A stretch of DNA of 64,000 nucleotides, taken from NCBI RefSeq assembly GCF_003063505.1, contig NZ_NERW01000001.1, forward strand, positions 132,001-196,000, written 5' to 3'. Below are positions 38,736-47,051 of this stretch, one piece after another; positions within the stretch are counted from its first letter, which is position 1, and every line of letters starts with the position of its first letter. The notes below the pieces were generated by a model, which saw nothing but the letters and a program-made list of their open reading frames with translations, did no database searches and was not told the DNA's origin. The stretch is from Limnohabitans sp. T6-20. GTDB taxonomy: Bacteria > Pseudomonadota > Gammaproteobacteria > Burkholderiales > Burkholderiaceae_C. The position numbers and the translations under genes were made by a program.

Positions 38736-39488
38736 TCAATCGAGCCGGATGTCACCATACCAAGCTTTCGCATGGCTGCGGGTGTTGTCTGTGTCGGTCA
38801 TGATGGCGATACCCACCAAAGCACCCGGGGGCTCGCCAAACGCCTTTTCAAAGTCAGCGCGAACATCGCGTTCATAGTGTCGCCACTGCTTGATGTGGGC
38901 CGCACCAGACTCCATCACCAATTTGCGCACACGGTCGGTGCGTGGGTTGACGATGACCGACTCCACCGGCCGGTGGTTGCACCACACATACATCAGGGTG
39001 GCATAGGGCAAAGGCTCGCCTGTTAAAGCTTCAGTCAAATCACTGAGCATCGCATTCTTCGCTGAGAACCGGCTGCGATCGCCCTCAAAAGCCAAGATCA
39101 AACGCACAGGAGAGTCTTCGCTGTCGCGCTCGCCCATGTCGGCTTGCGCAATCAAACCCTCAATCTGCCATTGAAATTGCAAACGCCCCAACCGATCGGC
39201 CGGCACATTCAGCTTTTGACGCAGCATGCTGGCAGAGGATTGGGCATCGGCTTTCACAGCGATGCGCTGGTCATGCTTTTCAAGTTGAAAGGCAGTGCGC
39301 AATTTGGATGGCAGCAGCACAGGCGTCCAGCGCAAGGTGTCTTGCGGACTGAACAGCAGCGGCGCATCAACGGGTTTGGTCAGCACGGCGTTTGTTTGCA
39401 AGCCATCTTGACGCCAAGCGCAGCCAGACAAGCCAAAGGCCAACAACGCGCCCCAAAAGAACCGACTCCGCACACAGCGAACAACCAT
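38736..39488 (-). CDS. DUF3047 lipoprotein
   Basis: A 250-residue protein with a lipoprotein signal: FFWGALLAFGLSGCAW, lipidated Cys near residue 22. The rest matches DUF3047 features: RLGRLQFQWQIEGLI, DSPVRLILAFEGD, LMYVWCNHRP and the C-terminal GIAIMTDTDNTRSHAKAWYG. The domain resembles a beta-sandwich of carbohydrate-binding type, but the role is unknown. AAGGAG precedes ATG 39488. It lies upstream of the peptide operon on the same strand with 117 bp between, so co-transcription is possible but unproven. Confidence 0.85.
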   Translation of the reverse strand: MVVRCVRSRFFWGALLAFGLSGCAWRQDGLQTNAVLTKPVDAPLLFSPQDTLRWTPVLLPSKLRTAFQLEKHDQRIAVKADAQSSASMLRQKLNVPADRLGRLQFQWQIEGLIAQADMGERDSEDSPVRLILAFEGDRSRFSAKNAMLSDLTEALTGEPLPYATLMYVWCNHRPVESVIVNPRTDRVRKLVMESGAAHIKQWRHYERDVRADFEKAFGEPPGALVGIAIMTDTDNTRSHAKAWYGDIRLD

Positions 39489-39596
39489 GCAAAGCTCCTT
39501 GACTACAACCCTTGACCCCAAACACCTCGTGTCATCTTAAGACATGAAGAACAACAGGGCGGCAGCACAGCAACAAAGGCCTGCGTATCGCCCATG

Positions 39597-39657
39597 AAAA
39601 AACCCACCGTGTTGCCACGGTGGGTTTTTTGTCTTTTAACTCTCAGCTGGCTTGCGC
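39597..39657 (-). terminator. Intrinsic terminator and 3' hairpin of the intact porin
   Basis: AACCCACCGTG/CACGGTGGGTT with A-run and T-run on either side (39597-39630), and a GCTGGC/GCCAGC hairpin closer to the stop. Both match the hairpins after the truncated porin at 29.2 kb. Confidence 0.9.
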
Positions 39658-39667
39658 CAGCGTCAAA

Positions 39668-40777
39668 TTAGAAGGAGTGCTTCACGCCAGCTTCGAAGCC
39701 TTTGGACTTCACGCCAGTGAAGTCTGTAGCAGCAGCGGAACCAACCGAGTTACCGAAGCCAGCTTCGTTCTTCAAAACAGCGTAAGTAGCGTACACGGAT
39801 GTGCGCTTGCTCAGGTCGTACACAGCGCCCATGGCGAACTGGTTACCGATTTTGGTGCTGCCAACCTTACGTGCAACGTAAGAAGCCTTCACAGTGGTAG
39901 CGCCGAAAGGAGCGGCCACACCCAGGATGGTGGACTTGATTGTGTCGGAGCTCACACCGGCAGTGTCGGTGATCTTGTCGGTCTTGTAACCGGCGCTCAA
40001 CTTGGCCATGCCCAGGTCATAAGAACCGGCCAGGAAGTTGGTGGCCCACTTGGCAGTGTCGGTTGTACCTTTAGTGGATTGTGTACCGAAAGCAGCAGAC
40101 ACAGGGCCGTTAGCGTATGCCAACTTCAGGCTGGTCATTTTGCCAGCGCTGCGGTTAGTTGTAGTGGTGTTTTCAGCACCCAAGCTGTACATCAGGCCAG
40201 CAGAGAAACCGCTGAACGATGGGGTGTAGTAAGCGATGCTGTTGTTGGCACGAACTGCGTTCGCGTCAGCGTAAACGCCAGATGCGGCTGTACCAGCATA
40301 GTTACCACCAGCCAAGGCTGTTTCAGCAGCGATAGCTGCTGCGTTGGCTTCAGGAGCCACAGTAACGGAGTTAGCCAAGTTGTAAGAAGAACCCACACCG
40401 TTGGTGCCGAATGGATCAGCGATGCCAGCGATCGTGAACAATGGGGTGTAGTCACGGCCCAAACGCACTTCACCGAAACCGCCAGCCAGACCAATGGTCG
40501 ACTTACGGCCAAAAGCGATAGCAGTTGCACCTGTGTCAGGTGTGTGGCCAGCTTCGAAGTGGAAGTTGGCCGACAGACCGCCGCCCAGATCTTCAGTGCC
40601 CATGAAACCCAGACGGCTGGAGTAGATGCCGTCTTGAGCCATGCCTTGGAACTTGTTAGCGCCAGTGGTCACGGAACGGTAGTTCAGGTCAGCGCCACCG
40701 AACAATGTCACGGTGGATTGTGCGAAAGCAGCGCCTGTGGCAGCAACAGCAGCCAGAGCAATCAGAGTTTTTTTCAT
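39668..40777 (-). CDS. Gram-negative porin (Omp32-like), intact
   Basis: A 369-residue outer-membrane porin. The signal peptide MKKTLIALAAVAATGAAFAQ is complete; the mature protein starts QSTVTLFGGADLNYR and ends with the beta-signal GVKHSF. A 16-stranded barrel is expected, with the constriction loop around FTIAGIADPFGTNGVG. TTTGGAGAAAC precedes ATG 40777. It is closely related to the truncated copy at 28-29.2 kb (near-identical N-terminal 40 residues) but shorter in the extracellular loops and in opposite orientation. A long structured leader lies upstream. Confidence 0.95.
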   Translation of the reverse strand: MKKTLIALAAVAATGAAFAQSTVTLFGGADLNYRSVTTGANKFQGMAQDGIYSSRLGFMGTEDLGGGLSANFHFEAGHTPDTGATAIAFGRKSTIGLAGGFGEVRLGRDYTPLFTIAGIADPFGTNGVGSSYNLANSVTVAPEANAAAIAAETALAGGNYAGTAASGVYADANAVRANNSIAYYTPSFSGFSAGLMYSLGAENTTTTNRSAGKMTSLKLAYANGPVSAAFGTQSTKGTTDTAKWATNFLAGSYDLGMAKLSAGYKTDKITDTAGVSSDTIKSTILGVAAPFGATTVKASYVARKVGSTKIGNQFAMGAVYDLSKRTSVYATYAVLKNEAGFGNSVGSAAATDFTGVKSKGFEAGVKHSF

Positions 40778-41131
40778 TGCAAGTTTCTCCAAAGTTTAAA
40801 AAAGAGCTTGGGGTTCGTGAGGTGAAGATCACCCGTCTAAACACTAAGCCAACCTCCAATTTCGGAAGGTTGGGTGTATTGCACCAGAGCGGACGGCCTT
40901 TTCCAAGAATTTGAAGGAATAAAGGGCTTTTCCGTTGCATTGCTGCAACAAACCCCATCCACAGACACCCAACTCGGATCACTTTTGAATATTTTCTTCA
41001 ACAAATTCAACAACTTCCAAAGACTGTCAAATGCATCAGGTGAAATAAACAAAACAGGCACATGCCCCCAAGAACTGCATACCAACGCCACTCTGCTTTA
41101 CAGTCTGGTGATCTATTAGCGCATACCCCCA
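40778..41131 (-). other. Porin leader and promoter region
   Basis: About 350 bp with no credible gene. On the minus strand it holds two hairpins close to the porin start: GGTGA/TCACC (about 40821-40833) and CCAACCTCC with a near complement ending at about 40873. Further upstream there are TTGACA and TTGGAA hexamers, but no -10 with good spacing could be fixed. It probably contains the porin promoter and a long regulated 5' leader. Confidence 0.45.
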
Positions 41132-41758
41132 ATGACCCTCAACGCTTTGATTTTGGCCGCCGACAGCGCTTTGCGCACTTTGTGGGCCGAGCCCCGTGCC
41201 AGCCGCGCCACCCCGCAAGCCCAGGCCCTGCCCATCGAGCTGTCGGACACCGAACGCCGCGAAGCCGCCGCCTTGATGCGTGTGAACCATGTGGGCGAGG
41301 TCTGCGCGCAGGCGCTTTACACCGGTCAGGCCCTGGCCTGCCATAACCCGGCGCTGCGTGCCCAGCTGGCCGAAGCCAGCCGCGAAGAAACCGACCACCT
41401 GGCCTGGACCAAGCAGCGCCTGGACGACCTGAACGACCGCCCTTCGCTCTTGAACCCGCTTTGGTATGCCGGGGCGTTTGCCATTGGTTATGCCGCAGGC
41501 AAGCTGGGGGGAGATCAGGTGAGTCTGGGCTTTGTGGTGGAGACCGAACGCCAGGTGGAGGCCCACCTGCAAAGCCACATGGACCGCCTGCCAGCAGCTG
41601 ACAGCGCCTCACGCGCCATCGTGTCGCAAATGAAGGCCGATGAAATCGCCCATGCCCAGATGGCGCAAAAGGCGGGCGCGGTGGAACTGCCCGCCCCGGT
41701 CAAGGCCCTGATGCAGGCCGCAGCCAAGGTGATGACGACAGTGGGGCACCGGATTTAG
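41132..41758 (+). CDS. coq7: 2-polyprenyl-3-methyl-6-methoxy-1,4-benzoquinone monooxygenase Coq7
   Basis: A 208-residue diiron hydroxylase of ubiquinone biosynthesis (C6 hydroxylation). The iron-binding helices are visible: [40 protein letters not shown] and [12 protein letters not shown], giving the Glu/ExxH set. It is full length for the betaproteobacterial type, with a nonconserved N-terminal 40 residues. It stands alone between the porin and the convergent OsmC gene. Confidence 0.96.
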   Translation: MTLNALILAADSALRTLWAEPRASRATPQAQALPIELSDTERREAAALMRVNHVGEVCAQALYTGQALACHNPALRAQLAEASREETDHLAWTKQRLDDLNDRPSLLNPLWYAGAFAIGYAAGKLGGDQVSLGFVVETERQVEAHLQSHMDRLPAADSASRAIVSQMKADEIAHAQMAQKAGAVELPAPVKALMQAAAKVMTTVGHRI

Positions 41759-41847
41759 TGGGCTGCCGCTTAAGTTAGTGGGGCTTGTGAGCTGCCCTGC
41801 GGGCATGGAATAAGGCCTGCACACAGGCAAGCCTTTTCAACAACTCT

Positions 41848-42303
41848 TCAGGCTTGGACTTCAACCAGCTCAAAACTGGTGGTGATTTTGGCCGTTTTGC
41901 CCAGCATGATGCTGGCCGAGCAGTATTTGTCGTGGCTCATGGCAATGGCCCGTTCCACGGCGCTGGCGGGCACGCCTTTGGCGGTGACGGTGAAATGCAT
42001 GTTGATGCGGGTGAAGACTTTGGGGTCGACCTCTGCGCGTTCGCTGGTGATCTTGACGCTGCAGCCGCGCACGTCGTGGCGGCCACGCTTCAAAATCAGC
42101 ACCACGTCGTAAGCCGTGCAACCGCCGGTGCCTGCCAGCAGCATTTCCATGGGGCGGGGGGCCAGGTTTTGACCTCCGTTTTCAGGCTTAACGGCATCGG
42201 GTGCGCCGTCCATGGCCACCACGTGACCTGAGCCGGTTTCGGCCAAAAACCCCATGCCGGAGCGGGTACCGGCAGCGCCGGTCCAAGTGACTGTGCATTC
42301 CAT
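41848..42303 (-). CDS. OsmC-family protein (YhfA-like)
   Basis: A 151-residue OsmC/Ohr-fold protein, a thiol peroxidase or persulfide-related family. Two conserved cysteines appear in AGTGGCTAYDVV (about residue 60) and HDKYCSASIMLGKTA (about residue 128). The start at 42303 (MECTVTW) gives the family length and follows AAGAAAG; the longer upstream reading is not family-like. Length and motif spelling favour the YhfA-type subgroup over organic-hydroperoxide reductases. Confidence 0.9.
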   Translation of the reverse strand: MECTVTWTGAAGTRSGMGFLAETGSGHVVAMDGAPDAVKPENGGQNLAPRPMEMLLAGTGGCTAYDVVLILKRGRHDVRGCSVKITSERAEVDPKVFTRINMHFTVTAKGVPASAVERAIAMSHDKYCSASIMLGKTAKITTSFELVEVQA

Positions 42304-42425
42304 ATGTGCTTTCTTGGCAGTGGCTCGGCACCTTTGCACGCGCCACTGGAAATGAATTGGAAGCGGATCGTAAACCGGATTGAGCTGAATATCTTTGCAA
42401 GATTTTTCAGTTTGATACACATCAC

Positions 42426-42442
42426 TTGCTGCAATGCAGCAA
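42426..42442. promoter_or_regulatory. Perfect palindrome between osmC-like and TonB receptor genes
   Basis: TTGCTGC-AAT-GCAGCAA, 7-bp arms. It lies 10 bp upstream of a TAAAAT box that could serve the candidate small RNA, and could be an operator acting on one or both directions. Confidence 0.45.
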
Positions 42443-42462
42443 ATATCCAGCTAAAATCTGCA

Positions 42463-42552
42463 CACGCGTGCTTTTTTGCATGCACCTGTTGTCTCCTCCA
42501 CCCTCTGAAAAGGTGGATTTGCCCCAAGCCGCAAGGCTCGGGGCTTTTTTTT
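42463..42552 (+). ncRNA. Candidate small RNA or terminated leader upstream of TonB receptor
   Basis: A strong terminator (GCCCCAAGCC/GGCTCGGGGC with one mismatch and nine Ts, 42521-42552) lies on the plus strand in a 340-bp gap. No plus-strand gene ends there; the nearest one upstream, coq7, stops 760 bp earlier. TAAAAT at 42452-42457 could be its -10 box. The intervening transcript has a CU-rich anti-Shine-Dalgarno-like tract (TTGTCTCCTCC) and a CCACC/GGTGG hairpin. It may be a standalone sRNA or an attenuated leader of the receptor gene. The 5' end is a guess. Confidence 0.35.
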
Positions 42553-42609
42553 TGCGCAAATTCTTTGGGTACTTTTGAATTAATAATGGTTTAATCTTTT
42601 TCTTGTCAG

Positions 42610-42640
42610 GTCACTATGAATCAAAAGTGACAAAAGGAAA
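42610..42640 (+). promoter_or_regulatory. Stem-loop and ribosome binding site of TonB receptor
   Basis: GTCACT and AGTGAC (42610-42615, 42626-42631) form a hairpin ending just before AAAGGAAA (42633-42640), the ribosome binding site for ATG 42646. The hairpin does not cover the site but stands against it. Confidence 0.45.
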
Positions 42641-42645
42641 GATTT

Positions 42646-45321
42646 ATGAGCATTGCTCGAAACACCTTCAAAACCAACTTCCGGTCACTGAAAATCGAAC
42701 GACATCAGCGGTTGGCGTTTTGTTTGGCCGGGCTCCTTGGGCTTGTTTGTTTGCCGGGACGCGCCGAGTACAACGTGACGATCGTGGACAAAGCCCCTGA
42801 ATACCGCCAGTTCGGACGGGTGGAAATCACCGGTTCCAGCATCGTGAACCCTCGCGCTCGGGAAATTTTGCCAGTGCGGGTCATCGATCAACGCGAAATT
42901 CAGCGCCTAGGGGCTCAGAACACGACCGAGTTGATTCAGCGACTGCCTGCCATGCATTCAGCCAATGAGTTGGGCGGCGTGAATTCAGTAGGCAAAGGAG
43001 GCAACGAAGCTGGCGCCATTCACGGCTATGAAGCCGGGACTTTGGTTTTGATCAATGGTCGACGCGTGGCCCCGCTGGCGTCACAACGTGCAGATCTGGA
43101 CCGCACGGCTGTCGATTTGTCATTGCTGCCATTGAGTGCGATTGCGCGCATCGAAATCCTGTCCGACGGCGCATCGACCACTTATGGCAGCGAAGCCATT
43201 GCCGGCGTGATCAACATCATCACCCAGGAACACACCGATGGCTTGACCCTCAAAGCGGAAATGCTCAACCCTCAAGGTTCGGGGGGCAGCGGTAAAACGA
43301 TGGCATTGAATTGGGGTCGGGGAAAACTGGCCCAAGATGGCTATGCCTTGCAAATCCACTTTGAAGCGTCCGAGCGGGAAGCTTTGCTGGCCAAAGAGCG
43401 CAGCTACACTGACCCTCGGGCCAAACCTTATGGCGTGGATGCCAACGGGCGCCCACTGACGTTTGTGCCGCGGTACACGAACTACTCGCATTCCTCGCCA
43501 GGAAAAACCTACAAACCCGTTGAGACAGCCGCCGACTGCACAACAGGTTATGACTTTGTGCCGGATGTGACGTTGTCGCTGAGCAATCCGGCCTACCACG
43601 GCATCAAGCGTTGCCTGTCGAGCACCTACCGGAACAGCAACATTTACCCTGAAGAGCGCTCACAAACCCTGTATGCCCAGTTTGACCGAGTCTTGTCGGC
43701 CCATCACACCCTGTTCTCGGAGCTTTCGCTGCAGCACGCGGCCAATGCATACACAAACTTATCCCCAACCAACACCGCCTTGGTCTTTAAGGCGCCCAAT
43801 TATTATTACTACGCACCGGATGCCTACCAGTCGGGGGTGCGAACACAGAACAACGACAGAAAACGGTTGGTACTCGGCTCCCGTGGAAGCTTGGCTGATT
43901 GGGATTACACACTCAGCGCAGTACACAGCCAAAACGGCACACAACTCAATGAGGAAGGAGCTTACCAAGCGACTACAAGCGCGCAGTGGACCGCCTTGCT
44001 CCGGCCCTATGCGAACGAACTGGTCAACGACCCTGCCAGCTATTCAACGGGGCTGAAAAATGCATTGAACAGCCGAATTCGAGACCCCCGTCTGCTCAGT
44101 GAGGCGAGCATCGTTCAACAAGGGCTGGAACTGCGGGGCTCCAAAGTGGTTGGCGAGACGCAATGGGGCGACATCCAGCTGGGCAGCGGTGTTTTTGCGC
44201 AGCAGCAAAAACTGGACATCACAAACCCGGCGAGCCCCGTGCTCATGCCCAGCTATTCAGCGCAACGCAAAAACATGGGGGCTTCGCTGGAGTTGCAAAT
44301 TCCGGCTTGGGAGAACTTGGAACTGATGGGAGCCATGCGCGCTGAAAAGTACACCGGTTTTGGATCGGTTTTGACTGGCAAGGTCGGGCTCAAATACGCT
44401 TTGACAGAAAAAAGCCATCTGCGTGCCAACGTGGGCACAGGCTACAGAGCCCCCACCTTGAGCCAGATGACGCCAGTCGCCACATATGTTTTGGCCGGCA
44501 CCACACAAAACAACAAACCGTTAAGCGGTTTCGCCTTAGGCAACCCTAATTTGCAACCCGAAAAATCGACGCAATGGAGTTTCGGTGCGCATGCCCAACC
44601 CCAAGCCAATTGGGGCATTGGCGCAGATTTCTGGCAGATCCGTGTCAAAGATACTTTTGGCACACCCACCATTTCGCAAATCGATGCAGATCCCCGGCTG
44701 AAAGCCGCGCACTACACGGTCAACCCCGATGGCAGCGTTCGTTACGACTTGCTGGCCATGAACCTGGGACAAATGGAAAAAAGCGGTATCGATTACTACG
44801 TTCAACACCGGCTGCCCACCGACTGGGGGCGTTGGTTGCTGGGCATTGAAGGAACCCACAACCTGAAGTCACGCCGCAGCAACTATCCCGGCGACCCCCT
44901 TGTCTCGGACTTGGGGCAGTACCAAGTGGCGTACGAATCCGTCACACCACGCAACAAAATCAGGTTCACATCGGGGCTGGAACAGGCCAATTGGGGTATC
45001 AACAGTCAAATCAACTACATGTCAGGCAACCGTGAGCCCATCCCGCTTTACAGCGTGGTCGACTACCGTGGTTTGCCCGTTGGCGACAGTTACACCCATC
45101 AAGTCAAGGACACCTGGACCTTGGATGTGTCTGGCTGGCACGCGCTTTCCAAATCATTCAAGCTGCATTGGTCGGTCACCAACCTCACCAACGAAACGCC
45201 CCCCGAGCGCTTCACGTCCTTGGGGGCCACCATCATTTCATCCCTGCCCCGCTCTGACACCCGATACAACGACTATTACGGTAGGACGTTTCGCCTCACT
45301 GTGGAATGGAAAGTATGGTGA
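42646..45321 (+). CDS. TonB-dependent outer-membrane receptor
   Basis: An 891-residue receptor. A signal peptide (FCLAGLLGLVCLPGRAEY) is followed by a plug domain (VEITGSSIVNPRAREILPVR, LGAQNTTELIQRLPAM, LVLINGRRVAP, LSDGASTTYGSEAIAGVINI) and a 22-strand barrel ending in aromatic FRLTVEWKVW. The RVEITGSSI start resembles receptors of the oligosaccharide/siderophore type with no long signalling extension. No transport or FecIR-like partner genes are adjacent, so the ligand is unknown. Codon use is somewhat less GC-rich than in housekeeping neighbours. Confidence 0.92.
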   Translation: MSIARNTFKTNFRSLKIERHQRLAFCLAGLLGLVCLPGRAEYNVTIVDKAPEYRQFGRVEITGSSIVNPRAREILPVRVIDQREIQRLGAQNTTELIQRLPAMHSANELGGVNSVGKGGNEAGAIHGYEAGTLVLINGRRVAPLASQRADLDRTAVDLSLLPLSAIARIEILSDGASTTYGSEAIAGVINIITQEHTDGLTLKAEMLNPQGSGGSGKTMALNWGRGKLAQDGYALQIHFEASEREALLAKERSYTDPRAKPYGVDANGRPLTFVPRYTNYSHSSPGKTYKPVETAADCTTGYDFVPDVTLSLSNPAYHGIKRCLSSTYRNSNIYPEERSQTLYAQFDRVLSAHHTLFSELSLQHAANAYTNLSPTNTALVFKAPNYYYYAPDAYQSGVRTQNNDRKRLVLGSRGSLADWDYTLSAVHSQNGTQLNEEGAYQATTSAQWTALLRPYANELVNDPASYSTGLKNALNSRIRDPRLLSEASIVQQGLELRGSKVVGETQWGDIQLGSGVFAQQQKLDITNPASPVLMPSYSAQRKNMGASLELQIPAWENLELMGAMRAEKYTGFGSVLTGKVGLKYALTEKSHLRANVGTGYRAPTLSQMTPVATYVLAGTTQNNKPLSGFALGNPNLQPEKSTQWSFGAHAQPQANWGIGADFWQIRVKDTFGTPTISQIDADPRLKAAHYTVNPDGSVRYDLLAMNLGQMEKSGIDYYVQHRLPTDWGRWLLGIEGTHNLKSRRSNYPGDPLVSDLGQYQVAYESVTPRNKIRFTSGLEQANWGINSQINYMSGNREPIPLYSVVDYRGLPVGDSYTHQVKDTWTLDVSGWHALSKSFKLHWSVTNLTNETPPERFTSLGATIISSLPRSDTRYNDYYGRTFRLTVEWKVW

Positions 45322-45411
45322 CCTGGGGGCCCCGTCGAGGCACAAATCAAGGGCTATCATTGCTTTTTGTCTCACGGGATGGTGCAGCTGTCCTGCATAT
45401 TGCGATTTCTC

Positions 45412-46959
45412 ATGGCTACACCTCACCTCAAACCCGCCGATTACCTGATCAAGATCCTGAATGCCCGCGTCTACGACGTGGCCACAGAGTCGGCTTTAGA
45501 ACCCGCCAAAAACCTGTCGCGCCGCCTGCACAACCAGGTCTTGCTCAAGCGGGAAGACCAGCAGCCCGTGCACAGTTTCAAACTGCGCGGGGCTTACAAC
45601 AAGATGGCGCACTTGACGCCCGAGCAGCTCAAAAAAGGTGTGATTTGCGCGTCGGCCGGCAACCACGCACAGGGCGTGGCGCTTAGCGCCAGCCGCTTGG
45701 GCACGCGGGCAGTGATCGTCATGCCGACCACCACGCCGCAGGTCAAGATCGACGCGGTCAAAGGCCTGGGCGGCGAAGTGGTGTTGTTTGGTGACAGCTA
45801 TTCAGATGCCTACAACCACTCGGTGGCGCTGCAGAAAAAGCAGGGGCTGAGCTTCGTGCACCCCTTTGACGACCCCGATGTGATCGCGGGCCAGGGCACG
45901 ATTGCCATGGAAATGCTGCGCCAGCACCAAGGTCCGCTCGATGCGGTGTTTGTGGCCATCGGCGGCGGCGGCCTCATCAGCGGGGTGGCCAACTACATCA
46001 AGGCGGTGCGCCCCGAGGTGAAGGTGATCGGCGTGCAAATGAACGACTCCAACGCCATGATCCAGTCGGTGGCTGCCAAAAAACGCGTCACCTTGCCCGA
46101 TGTGGGCCTGTTTTCGGACGGCACCGCGGTCAAGCTGGTGGGCGAAGAGACCTTCCGCGTCGCACGCCACCTGGTCGACGAATACATGACCGTGGACACC
46201 GACGCGGTGTGCGCGGCCATCAAGGACGTGTTTGTGGACACCCGCTCGATCGTGGAGCCCGCAGGTGCACTCGCCGTGGCCGCCATCAAGCAATACGTGG
46301 CCACGCACAAGACCAAAGGCCAGACCTATGCGGCCATTTTGTGCGGCGCCAACATGAACTTTGACCGCCTGCGCTTTGTGGCCGAACGGGCCGACGTGGG
46401 CGAAGAAAAAGAAGCGCTTTTTGCGGTGACGATTCCTGAAGAGCGCGGCAGTTTCAAGCGCTTTTTGGAGCTGATTGGCAGCCTGCCCGGCGGCCCGCGC
46501 AACGTGACCGAGTTCAACTACCGCATGAGCGACTCTGACAAAGCCCATGTGTTTTTGGGGTTGAGCACATCGGCCAAGGGCGAAAGCACCAAGATCACCG
46601 CCAATTTCAATAAAAACAAGTTTCAGGCCATCGACCTGACTCACGACGAGCTGGCGAAAGAGCATATCCGCCACATGGTGGGCGGGCACTCGGCCATGTC
46701 ACAAGACGAGCGCCTGCTGCGCTTTGAGTTTCCGGAACGTCCGGGTGCCTTGCTTAAATTTTTGAGCCTGATGCGCCCGGGCTGGAACATCAGCCTGTTC
46801 CATTACCGCAACCAAGGCGCCGACTACGGGCGCATTCTGGTAGGCCTGCAGGTGCCGCCTAAAGACGACAAGGCGTTTGCCAAGTTTTTGGAGGCGCTGG
46901 GGTATCCGTATGCGGAAGAAACAAGTAATCCGGCGTACCGAATGTTTTTGCGAGCATAA
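45412..46959 (+). CDS. ilvA: Threonine ammonia-lyase, biosynthetic
   Basis: A 515-residue PLP enzyme converting threonine to 2-oxobutanoate, the first step to isoleucine. PLP lysine lies in SFKLRGAYNKMAHL (about residue 62), the phosphate-binding glycine loop is IGGGGLIS, and two C-terminal ACT-like regulatory domains are present (FAVTIPEERGSFKRFLELIG, LRFEFPERPGALLKFLSLMR) for isoleucine/valine feedback. ATG 45412 (MATPHLKPADYL) fits the family length; upstream in-frame codons do not. Confidence 0.96.
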   Translation: MATPHLKPADYLIKILNARVYDVATESALEPAKNLSRRLHNQVLLKREDQQPVHSFKLRGAYNKMAHLTPEQLKKGVICASAGNHAQGVALSASRLGTRAVIVMPTTTPQVKIDAVKGLGGEVVLFGDSYSDAYNHSVALQKKQGLSFVHPFDDPDVIAGQGTIAMEMLRQHQGPLDAVFVAIGGGGLISGVANYIKAVRPEVKVIGVQMNDSNAMIQSVAAKKRVTLPDVGLFSDGTAVKLVGEETFRVARHLVDEYMTVDTDAVCAAIKDVFVDTRSIVEPAGALAVAAIKQYVATHKTKGQTYAAILCGANMNFDRLRFVAERADVGEEKEALFAVTIPEERGSFKRFLELIGSLPGGPRNVTEFNYRMSDSDKAHVFLGLSTSAKGESTKITANFNKNKFQAIDLTHDELAKEHIRHMVGGHSAMSQDERLLRFEFPERPGALLKFLSLMRPGWNISLFHYRNQGADYGRILVGLQVPPKDDKAFAKFLEALGYPYAEETSNPAYRMFLRA

Positions 46960-46960
46960 A

Positions 46961-46990
46961 AAAACGGTCATCTTGCGATGACCGTTTTTT
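46961..46990. terminator. Terminator between ilvA and the large lipoprotein gene
   Basis: AACGGTCATC/GATGACCGTT with a TTGC loop, A-run before and T-run after; usable from both strands by the convergent genes. Confidence 0.9.
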
Positions 46991-47051
46991 GGAAGATTGG
47001 TATCGAATAAGCAACCACAGACCTGTTGGAGTGTGGTGCTTATCTATCAGC

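Noticed and set aside
39620..40825. Plus-strand 401-codon frame across the intact porin
   Set aside because: Ser/Cys-rich antisense frame of the porin gene with no features of its own.
40874..41119. Small plus-strand open frame of 81 codons in the porin leader region
   Set aside because: No ribosome binding site or recognisable sequence, and it overlaps a region better explained as promoter and leader.
42521..42645. Known riboswitch (for example cobalamin or heme-related) controlling the TonB receptor
   Set aside because: The segment before the terminator is too short and lacks the conserved cobalamin box, so only a generic leader or small RNA is supported.
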